The position numbers were made by a program, and so were the translations under genes. Under the pieces are notes generated by a model that was given only the letters and a program-made list of their open reading frames with translations, made no database searches and was not told where the DNA came from. A stretch of 32,928 bases of DNA from Rubrivivax sp. (GTDB taxonomy: Bacteria; Pseudomonadota; Gammaproteobacteria; Burkholderiales; Burkholderiaceae_C): positions 1 through 32,928 of the forward strand of contig JAIXTY010000339.1 of assembly GCA_027483705.1 (NCBI GenBank). Reading direction: 5' to 3'. This document shows positions 1 through 9,049 of the stretch, piece after piece (positions within the stretch are counted from its first letter, which is position 1; each line of letters opens with the position of its first letter).

Positions 1-1
1 G

Positions 2-577
2 CCCGCGGCCGAGGTCGAGGCGCTGAGCCACCGCATCAAGCACATGAACCCGCGCGCGCCGCACCACCCGGTGCACTTCGGCGAGGTGGCGATCGCGGAC
101 GTGTTCGATCTGAAGGGCTTCAACCTCAACGCCAAGCTCGACATCGACCCCGACTTCCTGAAGGACGACGGGCACGACCACCACCATCACGATCACCACG
201 ACCACCACGACCACGAGCACGGCGAGCACTGCGACCATCCGTCGCACGCGCACGACCACCCGCACCACCACGCCCACGACGACGACGTGAAGAGCTTCGT
301 CTTCCGCAGCGACAAGGCCTTCAACCCGGCCAAGCTCGAAGACTTCCTGGGCGCCATCGTGCAGGTCTACGGCCCGAAGATGCTGCGCTACAAGGGCGTG
401 CTGTTCATGAAGGGCTCCGACCGCAAGGTGGTGTTCCAGGGCGTGCACCAGCTGATGGGCTCCGACCTCGGCCCGAAATGGGCGCCGGGCGAGAAGAAGC
501 AGAGCAAGATGGTCTTCATCGGCATCGACCTGCCCAAGGACGTGCTGCTGCAGGGCCTGGAGCAGTGCCTGGTCTGA
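2..577 (+). CDS. CobW/COG0523 family GTP-binding metallochaperone, C-terminal part (5' truncated)
   Basis: The frame is open to the left edge of the window, so only the last ~190 residues are seen; the GTPase domain lies outside. The visible start reads HRIKHMNPRAP, the typical link from the GTPase domain to the CobW C-terminal domain. A loop at about nt 160-285 is very rich in His and Asp (runs such as HDHHHHDHHDHHDHEHGEH), as in COG0523 proteins that bind Zn2+ or other divalent metals. The CobW_C domain follows (FVFRSDKAFNPAKLEDFLG, then MLRYKGVLFMKG and KMVFIGIDLPKD). COG0523 proteins are GTP-dependent metal insertases or chaperones; which metal and client are used here is inference. A DksA paralog without a zinc site lies directly downstream, a pairing known from zinc-limitation gene sets. 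The methionine at nt 44 is internal, not the start. Confidence 0.88.
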   Translation, partial: PAAEVEALSHRIKHMNPRAPHHPVHFGEVAIADVFDLKGFNLNAKLDIDPDFLKDDGHDHHHHDHHDHHDHEHGEHCDHPSHAHDHPHHHAHDDDVKSFVFRSDKAFNPAKLEDFLGAIVQVYGPKMLRYKGVLFMKGSDRKVVFQGVHQLMGSDLGPKWAPGEKKQSKMVFIGIDLPKDVLLQGLEQCLV

Positions 578-599
578 GGGCCTGATCGGGGGTTTTCAC

Positions 600-619
600 G
601 GCCCCTGCCGACAGGGGCC
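600..619 (+). terminator. Hairpin after the COG0523 gene, possible terminator
   Basis: Perfect 8-bp inverted repeat GGCCCCTG / CAGGGGCC with a CCGA loop, 22 nt after the stop codon. No T-tract follows, so it is either a weak or Rho-assisted terminator or only a transcript-end hairpin. Confidence 0.35.
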
Positions 620-640
620 GATGGCCCTGGATCGCGTGGC

Positions 641-651
641 TACAATCCGCG
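641..651 (+). promoter_or_regulatory. Candidate -10 element of dksA with GC-rich discriminator
   Basis: TACAAT followed at once by CCGCG lies about 90 nt before the chosen dksA start, in the only sizeable gap between the two genes. No good -35 box is seen at 16-18 bp upstream. The same arrangement (A-T hexamer plus CCGCG) recurs at 7470 and 18886. Confidence 0.35.
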
Positions 652-742
652 CGCCTCGAAGGGGTAGACCGCGCCGACGACGGGCCGGCGGCCCCACTTG
701 AAACAGCGATCCAGGACGTACCCGAAAGGGGAGGAGGTCCCC

Positions 743-1579
743 GTGAGCAAGCCACCGGCCAAGGCCGCAGCCGCCAGCAAGACGAGCGCTGCAGCCAAGG
801 CGCCAGCCAAGGCCGCAGCCCCTGCCAAGACGGCCCCATCGCCCAAGGCTCCCGCCCCGCCCGCCGCCAAGGCGGCCCCGAAGGACTCACCCCGGACCGA
901 CGCCCCCAAGGCCGACACGCCCAAGGCCGCCCCCGCCAAACCGGCAGCCAAACCCGCCGCGCCCCGCACGCCCAAGCCCGAGGCCAAGGTGGCGGCCAAG
1001 GACGTGCCGCCGGCCCTTTCGCCGATTCCCGGCGCCAAACACGGCTTTGCCGAGCGCTTCGGCCCGGCCGCCAAGACTTCCTCCCGACAGATGCCCGATA
1101 CGGCCGAGATGCCCAAAGCCGCCCCGAAAGACCCTAAGCTCGCCAACGCCTGGAAGACCAAGCCCGGCCGCGACCTGACCGAAGCCGAACTCCTGGCGAT
1201 GCCGGAGTCGGAGTACATGAACGACAAGCAGCTCGACTTCTTCCGCGCCCGCCTGGAGCAGCAGAAGGCCGACCTGCTGTCCAGCGCCGGCGAGACCACC
1301 GAGCACCTGCGCGAGGACACCTCGATCGTCCCCGACCCGGTGGACCGCGCCACGATCGAGGAAGAGCACGCGCTCGAGCTGCGCACCCGCGACCGCGAGC
1401 GCAAGCTGCTGAAGAAGATCGCGCAGGCCCTGGCCCGGCTGGACAACGGCGACTACGGCTACTGCGACGAGACCGGCGAGCCCATCGGCCTGCAGCGCCT
1501 GATGGCACGGCCCACGGCCACGCTGTCGCTCGAGGCGCAGCAGCGCCGCGAGATGAAGCAGAAGATGTTCGGCGACTGA
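743..1579 (+). CDS. dksA: DksA family RNA polymerase-binding transcription factor, Zn-site-less, with long disordered N-terminus
   Basis: Predicted 278 aa. GTG 743 is chosen because GGGGAGGAGG ends 5 nt before it; an in-frame TTG at 698 has no such site. Residues ~1-140 are dominated by Ala, Pro and Lys and look disordered. The DksA core starts near residue 153 (MPESEYMNDKQLDFF), giving a core of ~126 residues against 151 aa for the whole E. coli protein. The coiled-coil tip carries DPVDRA (D198, D201, A203), the DxxDxA motif needed for action in the RNA polymerase secondary channel with ppGpp. The zinc-finger positions read C241, T244, S262, A265 where E. coli has four Cys, so zinc cannot be held in the usual way. 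Cys-poor DksA paralogs (for example Pseudomonas DksA2) work under zinc limitation; in Burkholderiales this form may be the main DksA. Confidence 0.9.
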   Translation: MSKPPAKAAAASKTSAAAKAPAKAAAPAKTAPSPKAPAPPAAKAAPKDSPRTDAPKADTPKAAPAKPAAKPAAPRTPKPEAKVAAKDVPPALSPIPGAKHGFAERFGPAAKTSSRQMPDTAEMPKAAPKDPKLANAWKTKPGRDLTEAELLAMPESEYMNDKQLDFFRARLEQQKADLLSSAGETTEHLREDTSIVPDPVDRATIEEEHALELRTRDRERKLLKKIAQALARLDNGDYGYCDETGEPIGLQRLMARPTATLSLEAQQRREMKQKMFGD

Positions 1580-1640
1580 GCGGCTGCCGAGCAGCATGCA
1601 CGCCCGCCGGCCGGCAGGGCCAAGGTAGGATCATCCTTCC

Positions 1641-3566
1641 ATGGCCGAGCAGAACGAGAGCTTCTTCCGGAAGGTGGTGAGGTTCGTCGCGAACCCCGCC
1701 ACCGATTGGGCCGACCTCACGTCGCGCCAGGAAGACACCAAGGAGCTCGAGCTCGAGAAGAGCGAGCTCAAGGCCATGATCGAGCGCAAGCGGCGCAACG
1801 ACTTCGTGCGCAAGCGCGAGTTCGACATGCTGCGCAAGGTGCGCCGCGAGGGGCTCTCGCCCGAACAGCTGGCCGCGCTGGGCACCTCGTCGCGCCTGGA
1901 CGACTCCGAGTCGCGCACGCCCGAGGCCGCCGCACGGCCCGACGGCGTGAAGGCCAAGATCGACGAGATCGAGCAGCAGATGGTCGGCGAGGGCGGCTTC
2001 TCGTCGCCGTCTCCGTCGCCGTCGTCGCGCCGCGGCCCGCTGGAATCCGCCGGTCGCGCCAGCGCGTTCCCGCCGCCGGCCCCGGCGCCGATGGCCTTCG
2101 ATGCGCCGTCGGCACCCGCGGCGGCGCCGTCGCGCCCGGCCGGTGCCGATTTCCGCAGCCCGGCCCCGGCGCCGCTGGCGCGCGAGCCGCAGCCGCCGGG
2201 CCTGCCGACCTCGCCCAACATGCTGCCCGACATCCACCTGCCGCCGGCCTCGGCGCCGGCGCCCGTGCAGATGGTGTCGGGCCTGCCGCCGCTGGCCCCG
2301 CTGTCGACGGTCAGCTTCGACACGCCACCCACGCCGCGCCAGACCAGCGAGCGCGCCGAGATGGCCGCCCGTGCCGAGCCGCCGCCCGCGGGTGGCAAGC
2401 CGTCGCCGGCGCCCGCTCCCTCGCCGAACACCGACTTCGGCAGCCCGTTTGCCGTCGAGGTGAGCGAGGTCATGCACGACCCCGATCTCGACGAGGCCGT
2501 GATCGCCTTCGCCAACGCCGATTTCGGCCAGTGCGAAGACGCCCTGCAGCGCCTCACCGGCCCCAGCGGCACCCGCTCGCAGCACGCCGAGACCTGGCTG
2601 GTGCTGTTCGACCTGTACCGCGCCACCGGCCAGCAGCAGCGCTTCGAGAGCCTGGCGCTCGACTACGCACAGCAGTTCGGCTGGAGCGCGCCGCAGTGGT
2701 ACAGCCTGCCCAAGCTGGTGGCCGACAAGCTGGCCGACGAGCCGCTGCTGCCCAGCTCGTCGGGCGCCAACAGCGTGCTCGGCGGCGACGTCGGCTGGGT
2801 CTGCCCCGAGCTGCTGGACATCGAGGCCGTGGCGCGCCTGCGCTCGCAGACGCTGCAGATGCCGCTGCCCTGGGTGTTCGACTGGAGCGCGCTGCGCATC
2901 ATCGACCCCGAGGCCGCGATGCAGATGTCGGCGGTGTTCCGGCTGTGGGCGGGCCAGCAGCTCGAGATGCGCTGGCTGGGTGGCGATCGCCTCTTCCAGG
3001 TGCTGGCCGACTCCGCCCCCACGGGCGTGCGCGACGCCGACCCGGCTTTCTGGCTGACGCGCCTGGACGCCCTGCGCCTGGCCAACCGCGCCGACCAGTT
3101 CGACGAAGCGGCCATCGACTACTGCGTCACCTACGAGGTGAGCCCGCCCTCGTGGGAGCCCACGCGCTGTACCGTGCACATCAGCGGCAGCGCGATGAGC
3201 ACGCGCAACCCGCCGATGTCGATGATCTCCGACGTCTCCACGAGCTTCTACGAGAGCGGCCTCGCCGACGACGCCGCCGGCGTGGAGGTGGCGCACGTGG
3301 AGCTGTCGGGCCAGCTCATCGGCGACATCAGCGCCACGCTGACCAAGCTGCAGGGTGAAGTCGGTCTGGCGCCGGTGGTCAGCGTATCGTGCGCTCGGCT
3401 GATCCGCGTCGACTTCATCGCCGCCGGCGACCTGCTGAACTGGGTGCTGGCGCGCCGCGGCGAATCACGCAGCGTGCATTTCGTCGACGCCCACCGCCTG
3501 CTGGCGCTCTTCTTCGGCGCCATGGGCATCAACGAGCACGCCAAGGTGCAGGTGCGCAAGGTCTGA
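1641..3566 (+). CDS. STAS-domain protein with Pro/Ser-rich linker, function unknown
   Basis: Predicted 641 aa. ATG 1641 has AAGGTAGGA about 10 nt upstream. Residues 1-115 are charged and helical (RKVVRFVANPATDWADL, then ELELEKSELKAMIERKRRNDF), suggesting a coiled coil. Residues ~115-270 are a low-complexity Pro/Ala/Ser linker. Residues ~275-350 look like a short TPR-like helical repeat (ALQRLTGPSGTRSQHAETW, LVLFDLYRATGQQQRFESLA), reminiscent of FimV C-terminal repeats. Two segments resemble STAS folds: ~405-455 (WVFDWSALRIIDPEAA) and the C-terminal 100 residues (VELSGQLIGD, RVDFIAAGDLLNWVLARRG). STAS domains bind partners or nucleotides, so a scaffold or signalling role is inferred. No signal peptide or membrane segment is seen. 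It seems to be a conserved Burkholderiales protein of unknown job. Confidence 0.8.
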   Translation: MAEQNESFFRKVVRFVANPATDWADLTSRQEDTKELELEKSELKAMIERKRRNDFVRKREFDMLRKVRREGLSPEQLAALGTSSRLDDSESRTPEAAARPDGVKAKIDEIEQQMVGEGGFSSPSPSPSSRRGPLESAGRASAFPPPAPAPMAFDAPSAPAAAPSRPAGADFRSPAPAPLAREPQPPGLPTSPNMLPDIHLPPASAPAPVQMVSGLPPLAPLSTVSFDTPPTPRQTSERAEMAARAEPPPAGGKPSPAPAPSPNTDFGSPFAVEVSEVMHDPDLDEAVIAFANADFGQCEDALQRLTGPSGTRSQHAETWLVLFDLYRATGQQQRFESLALDYAQQFGWSAPQWYSLPKLVADKLADEPLLPSSSGANSVLGGDVGWVCPELLDIEAVARLRSQTLQMPLPWVFDWSALRIIDPEAAMQMSAVFRLWAGQQLEMRWLGGDRLFQVLADSAPTGVRDADPAFWLTRLDALRLANRADQFDEAAIDYCVTYEVSPPSWEPTRCTVHISGSAMSTRNPPMSMISDVSTSFYESGLADDAAGVEVAHVELSGQLIGDISATLTKLQGEVGLAPVVSVSCARLIRVDFIAAGDLLNWVLARRGESRSVHFVDAHRLLALFFGAMGINEHAKVQVRKV

Positions 3567-3579
3567 TCGAGGTTTTGTG

Positions 3580-4503
3580 ATGTCGAAGCATCGCCAGGCG
3601 GCCCTCATGGCCGCTTTTCTTTTGGCGGCCTGCGGGGGTGGTGGGGGTGGCGGTGACGCCCCGCCGGCGCCCCCCTCGGCCATCACGCCAGCCGAAGCCC
3701 TGCGCACCACGGCGCAGGCCGTGATGGACGTGACCACGCTAGCCTGGGCCTTGGCTAGCGATGTCCAGAACACCATCGTGTCCGCGCCATCGGAGACCGT
3801 ACGCACGTCCTCTTGCGACGACGGCGGCCGCGTCGTCGTCACGCGGCCGATTCTGCGTTTGCTGCGCACCGACTTCGAAGCCTGCGTCAACGCCGGCATT
3901 GCCTTCGGAGGGCGGGTCGATGTCGAAGGCGCTGTGGTCAGCGTCACGGCTGAGGGCACAGCCTGGTCTGGCACCGCGCGTCTGACATCGTTCAGCTGGA
4001 TGTCCGGCGGCACCAACCCGCGCTCGCAGACGGTGAGCGTCTTGGCCACCGGCTCGGGCACAGTCAACTCGCGTGGGCAGCCGCTAACGCTTCAGCTGGA
4101 CGGCCTGTCGGCGAGCCGCTCGCCGTCGGCGCTGGGTCTGGGCGCCAGGCTCACCAGCCCGCTGCTGCGGGTGGAGCGCGTCCCGGCGCGCAGCGGGCCC
4201 ACGCGCGACCTGTACGCGCTCGATGGCTGCGTCGCGTTCACGGCAAGCAGTGTCACGGCCGAGCTGTGCGTCGATGCTGGCAGCCGCATCGGGCTGCTGG
4301 AGAACGTGGCTGACGAGCAGCTCACCGGCCGCCTGCGCTGGAACACCGGCTCCTCCGGCGGCTTCCATACGCGGCTGCGCATCACGCCAGCGGGTGCGGC
4401 GGGCAGCACGGCCCTGCGCATCGAGCTCGACCTCGACAACAACGGCAGCTACGAGGCCGCGGCCACGCTGGACCGCGTCACCGACATCGGCCTGCGGCTG
4501 TAG
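3580..4503 (+). CDS. Hypothetical lipoprotein
   Basis: Predicted 307 aa. ATG 3580 is chosen over GTG 3577 because GAGG sits 7 nt before the ATG. The N-terminus is a lipoprotein signal: basic MSKHRQ, a hydrophobic stretch and the lipobox L15-A16-A17-C18. Seven glycines after the Cys form a flexible tether common in beta-proteobacterial lipoproteins; residue 19 is Gly, not Asp, so outer-membrane sorting is likely. The mature part has several Cys (DSSC-type, EAC, DGC, ELC) that could form disulphides, and beta-rich stretches. The C-terminus reads [15 protein letters not shown], an Asp/Asn-rich segment that could bind Ca2+. It begins 13 nt after the STAS gene and so may be cotranscribed with it. 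I do not recognise a family and assign no function. Confidence 0.75.
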   Translation: MSKHRQAALMAAFLLAACGGGGGGGDAPPAPPSAITPAEALRTTAQAVMDVTTLAWALASDVQNTIVSAPSETVRTSSCDDGGRVVVTRPILRLLRTDFEACVNAGIAFGGRVDVEGAVVSVTAEGTAWSGTARLTSFSWMSGGTNPRSQTVSVLATGSGTVNSRGQPLTLQLDGLSASRSPSALGLGARLTSPLLRVERVPARSGPTRDLYALDGCVAFTASSVTAELCVDAGSRIGLLENVADEQLTGRLRWNTGSSGGFHTRLRITPAGAAGSTALRIELDLDNNGSYEAAATLDRVTDIGLRL

Positions 4504-4534
4504 CGGGCCACTCGCGGCCGGCTATCCTGCCGGC

Positions 4535-5080
4535 ATGGACTCCTACCACGGCACCACCATCCTCAGCGTGCGCCGCGGCCCGCTCGTCGCGCTCGGCGGC
4601 GACGGCCAGGTCACGCTGGGCACCATCGTCGTCAAGGCCAGCGCACGCAAGGTGCGCAAGCTCTACAAGGAGCAGGTCCTCGCCGGCTTTGCCGGCGCCA
4701 CGGCCGACGCCTTCACGCTGTTCGAGCGCTTCGAGGCCAAGCTCGAGAAGCACCAGGGCCAGCTGCAGCGCGCGGCCATCGAGCTGACCAAGGACTGGCG
4801 CACCGACCGCGTGCTGCGCCGCCTGGAGGCCATGCTCGCGGTGGCCGACCGCACCGGCAGCTTCATCATCACCGGCAACGGCGACGTGCTCGAGCCCGAG
4901 TACGGCATCGTCGCCATCGGCTCCGGCGGCGCCTACGCGCAGGCCGCGGCGCGCGCGCTGGTGGAGCACACCGAGCTGTCGCCGTCCGAGATCGTGAAGA
5001 AGAGCCTCACGATCGCCGGCGACCTGTGCATCTACACCAACCAGAACCACACCATCGAGACCCTGGGAGATGGCGCATGA
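4535..5080 (+). CDS. hslV: ATP-dependent protease HslV, peptidase subunit (ClpQ)
   Basis: Predicted 181 aa, near the E. coli length of 176. HslV is an N-terminal-nucleophile threonine protease that forms the two-ring core of the HslUV protease in the cytoplasm. The sequence opens [14 protein letters not shown], so the catalytic Thr is residue 7 and a short propeptide MDSYHG must be removed; in E. coli the Thr follows Met1 directly. Other family blocks are [53 protein letters not shown] and [15 protein letters not shown]. No Shine-Dalgarno is visible: the ATG is preceded by GCCGGC-TATCCT-GCCGGC (4517-4534), a 6-bp inverted repeat whose loop could be a -10 box. The stop overlaps the hslU start by ATGA. 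Confidence 0.97.
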   Translation: MDSYHGTTILSVRRGPLVALGGDGQVTLGTIVVKASARKVRKLYKEQVLAGFAGATADAFTLFERFEAKLEKHQGQLQRAAIELTKDWRTDRVLRRLEAMLAVADRTGSFIITGNGDVLEPEYGIVAIGSGGAYAQAAARALVEHTELSPSEIVKKSLTIAGDLCIYTNQNHTIETLGDGA

Positions 5081-6462
5081 GCGCCCCGGACACCACCACC
5101 GGCGAGCGCGCCCCGCTGGGCATGACGCCGCAGGAGATCGTCAGCGAACTCGACCGCCACATCGTCGGCCAGCCCGCAGCCAAGCGCGCGGTGGCCATCG
5201 CGCTGCGCAACCGCTGGCGGCGCCAGCAGGTGCCGGGCGCGATGCGCAGCGAGATCACGCCGAAGAACATCCTGATGATCGGCCCCACCGGCGTGGGCAA
5301 GACCGAGATCGCGCGCCGGCTGGCGCGCCTGGCCGACGCGCCGTTCATCAAGGTGGAGGCCACCAAGTTCACCGAGGTCGGCTACGTCGGCAAGGACGTC
5401 GACACCATCGTGCGCGATCTCGTGGACGTGGCCGTGAAGCAGGAGCGCGAGCGGCAGATCAAGCTGCACCGCACCCGCGCCGAAGACGCGGCCGAGGAGC
5501 GCATCCTCGACGCGCTGGTGCCGCCGCCACGCAGCGCCGGCGCGATCGGCTTCGACACCGCGCCGCCAGCGGCCGACAACACCGCGCGGCAGGTGCTGAG
5601 GAAGCGCCTGCGCGAGGGCACGCTCGCCGACAAGGAGATCGAGATCGACGTCGCCGACGCGCGGCCTTCGCTCGAGGTGCTGGGGCCGCAGAACCTGCCC
5701 GGCATGGACGAGATGGCCGAGCAGCTGAAGGGCCTGTTCTCGCAGATGGGCGCGGGCAAGCGCACGAAGCGAAAGCTGAAGATCGGCGAGGCGTATCCGA
5801 AGCTGGTGGAGGAAGAGGCCGCCAAGCTCGTGAACGAAGACGAGATCCGCGCCGCCGCACTGGCCAATGCCGAGGGCAACGGCATCGTCTTCATCGACGA
5901 GATCGACAAGGTGGCCACGCGCAGCGAGCACGGCGGCGCCGACGTGTCGCGCCAGGGCGTGCAGCGCGACCTGCTGCCGCTGGTGGAGGGCACCACCGTC
6001 AGCACCAAGTACGGGCCGGTGAAGACCGACCACATGCTGTTCATCGCCAGCGGCGCCTTTCACCTGGCGCGGCCCTCGGACCTGATCCCCGAGTTGCAGG
6101 GCCGGCTGCCCATCCGCGTGGAGCTGTCGTCGCTGAGCGTCGAGGACTTCGACGCCATCCTCACCAGCACGCAGGCCAGCCTCGTGAAGCAGTACGCCGC
6201 GCTGTTGGCCACCGAGGGCGTGATGCTGGTGTTCACGCCGGCGGCCATCCGCCGCATCGCCGAGATCGCCTTCGAGGTGAACGAACGCACCGAGAACATC
6301 GGCGCACGCCGCCTGGCCACCGTGATGGAGCGGCTGCTCGACGACGTGAGCTTCGACGCACCCAAGCTCAGCGGCCAGACCGTGACACTGGACGCCGACG
6401 ACGTGAACCGCCGCCTGGGCGAACTGGCCGGCAACGAAGACCTGTCGAGGTACATCCTGTGA
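5077..6462 (+). CDS. hslU: ATP-dependent protease ATPase subunit HslU (ClpY)
   Basis: Predicted 461 aa; E. coli HslU is 443 aa. HslU is a hexameric AAA+ unfoldase that feeds substrates into HslV. Visible motifs: [17 protein letters not shown] at the N-terminus, Walker A GPTGVGKT (69-76), the pore loop motif GYVG near residue 105, the I-domain (~115-260, including [12 protein letters not shown]), Walker B with D274-E275 in [21 protein letters not shown], the [11 protein letters not shown] block, and sensor-2 [11 protein letters not shown]. The C-terminal tail ends DLSRYIL, the segment that docks on and activates HslV. Start ATG 5077 overlaps the hslV stop by 4 nt, so the two are translationally coupled. 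Confidence 0.98.
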   Translation: MSAPDTTTGERAPLGMTPQEIVSELDRHIVGQPAAKRAVAIALRNRWRRQQVPGAMRSEITPKNILMIGPTGVGKTEIARRLARLADAPFIKVEATKFTEVGYVGKDVDTIVRDLVDVAVKQERERQIKLHRTRAEDAAEERILDALVPPPRSAGAIGFDTAPPAADNTARQVLRKRLREGTLADKEIEIDVADARPSLEVLGPQNLPGMDEMAEQLKGLFSQMGAGKRTKRKLKIGEAYPKLVEEEAAKLVNEDEIRAAALANAEGNGIVFIDEIDKVATRSEHGGADVSRQGVQRDLLPLVEGTTVSTKYGPVKTDHMLFIASGAFHLARPSDLIPELQGRLPIRVELSSLSVEDFDAILTSTQASLVKQYAALLATEGVMLVFTPAAIRRIAEIAFEVNERTENIGARRLATVMERLLDDVSFDAPKLSGQTVTLDADDVNRRLGELAGNEDLSRYIL

Positions 6463-7436
6463 ACACGACGACGATGGCCCTGCGTGAACTGGGCCGCAGT
6501 GGCCTGAAGGTGGCGCCGCTGGCGCTGGGCGGCAACGTCTTCGGCTGGACGGCCGACGAGAAGGCCTCGTTCGCCGTGCTCGACGCCTTCGTCGACGGCG
6601 GCTTCAACCTCGTCGACACCGCCGACGTCTACTCGCGCTGGGCGCCCGGGCACCAGGGCGGCGAGAGCGAGGCCGTCATCGGCCGCTGGCTCAAGGCCAC
6701 GGGGCGGCGCGATCGCATCGTGCTGGCCACCAAGGTGGGCAAGCCGATGGGGGACGAAGGCAGCGGCAAGACGGGGCTGTCGCGCCGCTGGATCCGCCAG
6801 GCCGTGCACGACTCGCTGACACGGCTGCAGACCGACCGCATCGATCTCTACCAGAGCCACGACGACGACACCGCCACGCCACTCGAAGAGACCATGGCGG
6901 CCTTCGGCGAGCTCATCGCCGAGGGCAAGGTGCGCGCCATCGGCGCCAGCAACTTCACCGCGGCGCGGCTGGCCGAGGCCAACGCCGTGGCGGCGCGGCT
7001 GGGCGTGCCGCGCTACGAGTGCCTGCAGCCGCACTACAACCTGGTGGAACGCAAGGTCTACGAAGACGAGTTGGAGCCGCTGTGCCGGGCGCAGCAGATC
7101 GGCGTCATCAACTTCTTCGGCTTGGCGCGCGGCTTCCTCACCGGCAAGTACCGCAGCGAGGCCGATCTCGCCAAGAGCATCCGTGGCGCCGGGGTGAAGA
7201 AGTACCTCGAGCCGCACCCGATGCGTGTGCTGGCGGCGCTGGACGCCGTGGCTGCCGAACACGCGGCGACACCCGCCCAGGTGGCGCTGGCCTGGCAGAT
7301 GGCGCGTCCGGGCATCACCGCGCCCATCGCCAGCGCGGTGAGCGCGGCGCAGCTGCAGGAGCTGCTCGGCGCGGCGCGCCTGGCGCTCACGCCGACGCAG
7401 GTGGCGCAGCTCGACGCCGCGAGCCAGGGGCTGTAG
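6459..7436 (+). CDS. Aldo/keto reductase
   Basis: Predicted 325 aa. GTG 6459 overlaps the hslU stop (GTGA), and GAGG ends 8 nt before it; the in-frame ATG 6474 has no ribosome site at proper distance, so GTG is preferred. The protein is a single (beta/alpha)8 barrel that reduces carbonyls with NADPH. It opens [20 protein letters not shown]. The catalytic tetrad is visible in DTADVYS (Asp and Tyr), LATKVG (Lys) and LYQSHDDD (His). Cofactor and barrel blocks include [10 protein letters not shown] and the [16 protein letters not shown] region. It resembles the general stress or detoxification type of AKR; the substrate is unknown. Coupling to hslVU suggests expression with a stress protease, which is inference. 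Confidence 0.93.
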   Translation: MNTTTMALRELGRSGLKVAPLALGGNVFGWTADEKASFAVLDAFVDGGFNLVDTADVYSRWAPGHQGGESEAVIGRWLKATGRRDRIVLATKVGKPMGDEGSGKTGLSRRWIRQAVHDSLTRLQTDRIDLYQSHDDDTATPLEETMAAFGELIAEGKVRAIGASNFTAARLAEANAVAARLGVPRYECLQPHYNLVERKVYEDELEPLCRAQQIGVINFFGLARGFLTGKYRSEADLAKSIRGAGVKKYLEPHPMRVLAALDAVAAEHAATPAQVALAWQMARPGITAPIASAVSAAQLQELLGAARLALTPTQVAQLDAASQGL

Positions 7437-7465
7437 CCGCGCGCCACGGCGCCGTCATGGCAAAG

Positions 7466-7480
7466 CGCGGATAATCCGCG
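7466..7480 (+). promoter_or_regulatory. Palindrome with candidate -10 element upstream of amn
   Basis: CGCGGAT-A-ATCCGCG is a perfect 7-1-7 inverted repeat, 75 nt before the amn start. It contains GATAAT (7470-7475) followed by CCGCG, which fits a -10 box with a GC-rich discriminator. No clear -35 is seen. A repressor bound to the palindrome would cover the promoter; this is inference. Confidence 0.35.
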
Positions 7481-7554
7481 ACCGGCGCCGCCACTGCGCC
7501 CATCGCGCAAGCCAGCGGCGCCGGGGATCCCACAACAACAGAACAGGACCCCCC

Positions 7555-9036
7555 ATGCCCTCGCTTCCCCTTTTCATCGCCCCCACGCGCCACACCGACG
7601 CCGACTCGGCGCTGGCCCAGGTGCAGCTGATCTACCGCGACAGCGTCGAGCACCTGCGCAGCGCGCTGCAGCGCTTCGTCGCCGGCACCGACGACGGCCA
7701 GTCGGTGCGCGCGTTCTACCCCTTCGTGCGCGTGCGCACCGACACCGTGGCGCGCGCCGACTCGCGCCTGAGCTACGGCTTCGTCGCCGGCCCCGGCACC
7801 TACGAGACGACGATCACACGCCCCGATCTCTTTGCCGGCTACCTGCGCGAGCAGTTCCGGCTGCTGCTGAAGAACCACGGCGTCTCGCTCGAGGTGGGCA
7901 CCAGCTCGCAGCCGATTCCCGTGCACTTCTCGCTGGCCGACAACGACCACGTCGAAGGCAGCATGAGCGCCGAGCGGCGCCTCTTGATGCGCGACCGCTT
8001 CGACCTGCCCGACCTCGCGGCCATGGACGACAGCATCGCCAACGGCACCTGGCACCGCCGGGCCGGCGAGCCCGAGCCGCTGTCGCTGTTCACGGCGCCG
8101 CGCACCGACTACTCGCTGCACCGCCTGCGCCACTACACCGGCACGGTGCCCGACCAGTTCCAGAACTTCGTGCTGTTCACGAACTACCAGTTCTACATCG
8201 ACGAGTTCATCAAGCTCGGCCACGCGCTGATGGCCGACCCGGCCTCGGAGTACGAGGCCTTTGTGGAGCCGGGCAACGTGGTCACGCGGCGCGCCGGGCT
8301 GGCCGCGCAGCCGGGCGACGAGCTCGGCGCGCCGCCGCCGCGACTGCCGCAGATGCCGGCCTACCACCTCAAGCGCGCCGGGCACTCGGGCATCACGATG
8401 GTCAACATCGGCGTCGGCCCGGCCAATGCCAAGACCATCACCGACCACGTGGCCGTGCTGCGCCCGCACGCCTGGCTGATGCTCGGCCACTGCGCAGGCC
8501 TGCGCAACAGCCAGCAGCTCGGCGACTACGTGCTGGCCCACGCCTACATGCGCGAGGACCACGTGCTCGACGAGGACCTGCCGCTGTGGGTGCCGGTGCC
8601 GGCGCTGGCCGAGGTGCAGCTGGCGCTGGAGCAGGCGGTGGCCGAGGTCACGCAGCTCAGCGGCTATGAACTCAAGCGCGTGCTGCGCACCGGCACCGTG
8701 GTCTCCACCGACAACCGCAACTGGGAGCTGCTGCCGGCCAGCGGCCCCGAGCGCCGCTTCAGCCAGAGCCGCGCCGTGGCGCTGGACATGGAAAGCGCCA
8801 CGATCGCCGCCAACGGCTTCCGTTTCCGAGTCCCGTATGGGACGCTTCTCTGCGTGAGCGACAAGCCGCTGCACGGCGAGATCAAGCTGCCCGGCATGGC
8901 CAACCACTTCTACCGCGAGCGCGTCGACCAGCACCTGCGCATCGGCATGCGCGCGGTCGAGCTGCTGCGCCAGGAGCGCCCGGGCAGCCTGCACAGCCGC
9001 AAGCTGCGCAGCTTTGCCGAAGTGGCGTTCCAGTAG
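7555..9036 (+). CDS. amn: AMP nucleosidase
   Basis: Predicted 493 aa, close to E. coli Amn at 484 aa. The enzyme splits AMP into adenine and ribose 5-phosphate and helps set adenylate pools. The N-terminal AMP-binding domain (~1-180) includes FYPFVRVRTD, RLSYGFVAGPGTYETT and FSLADNDHVEGS. A middle segment reads RTDYSLHRLRHYTGT and FQNFVLFTNYQFYIDEF. The C-terminal phosphorylase-like domain has ITMVNIGVGPANAKTITDH, LMLGHCAGLRNSQQLGDYV, LDMESATIAANGFRFRVPYG and CVSDKPLHGE, where the Asp in SDKP is the expected catalytic acid. The ATG is preceded only by a weak ACAGGA. It has its own upstream gap of 118 nt with a candidate promoter, so it is probably a separate transcript from hslVU. Confidence 0.97.
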   Translation: MPSLPLFIAPTRHTDADSALAQVQLIYRDSVEHLRSALQRFVAGTDDGQSVRAFYPFVRVRTDTVARADSRLSYGFVAGPGTYETTITRPDLFAGYLREQFRLLLKNHGVSLEVGTSSQPIPVHFSLADNDHVEGSMSAERRLLMRDRFDLPDLAAMDDSIANGTWHRRAGEPEPLSLFTAPRTDYSLHRLRHYTGTVPDQFQNFVLFTNYQFYIDEFIKLGHALMADPASEYEAFVEPGNVVTRRAGLAAQPGDELGAPPPRLPQMPAYHLKRAGHSGITMVNIGVGPANAKTITDHVAVLRPHAWLMLGHCAGLRNSQQLGDYVLAHAYMREDHVLDEDLPLWVPVPALAEVQLALEQAVAEVTQLSGYELKRVLRTGTVVSTDNRNWELLPASGPERRFSQSRAVALDMESATIAANGFRFRVPYGTLLCVSDKPLHGEIKLPGMANHFYRERVDQHLRIGMRAVELLRQERPGSLHSRKLRSFAEVAFQ

Positions 9037-9049
9037 GTCGACCGAGGCC

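Noticed and set aside
698-742. TTG start at 698 for dksA
   Set aside because: No ribosome site, whereas GTG 743 has a strong GGGGAGGAGG at ideal distance.
1134-3296. Very long minus-strand reading frame (720 aa) opposite the dksA and STAS genes
   Set aside because: A shadow of high-GC coding sequence on the plus strand; composition is Arg/His/Gly-rich with no motif, and the plus-strand genes have clear domains. The same applies to the other long antisense frames in the window, such as those opposite hslU, amn, fadD and hppD.
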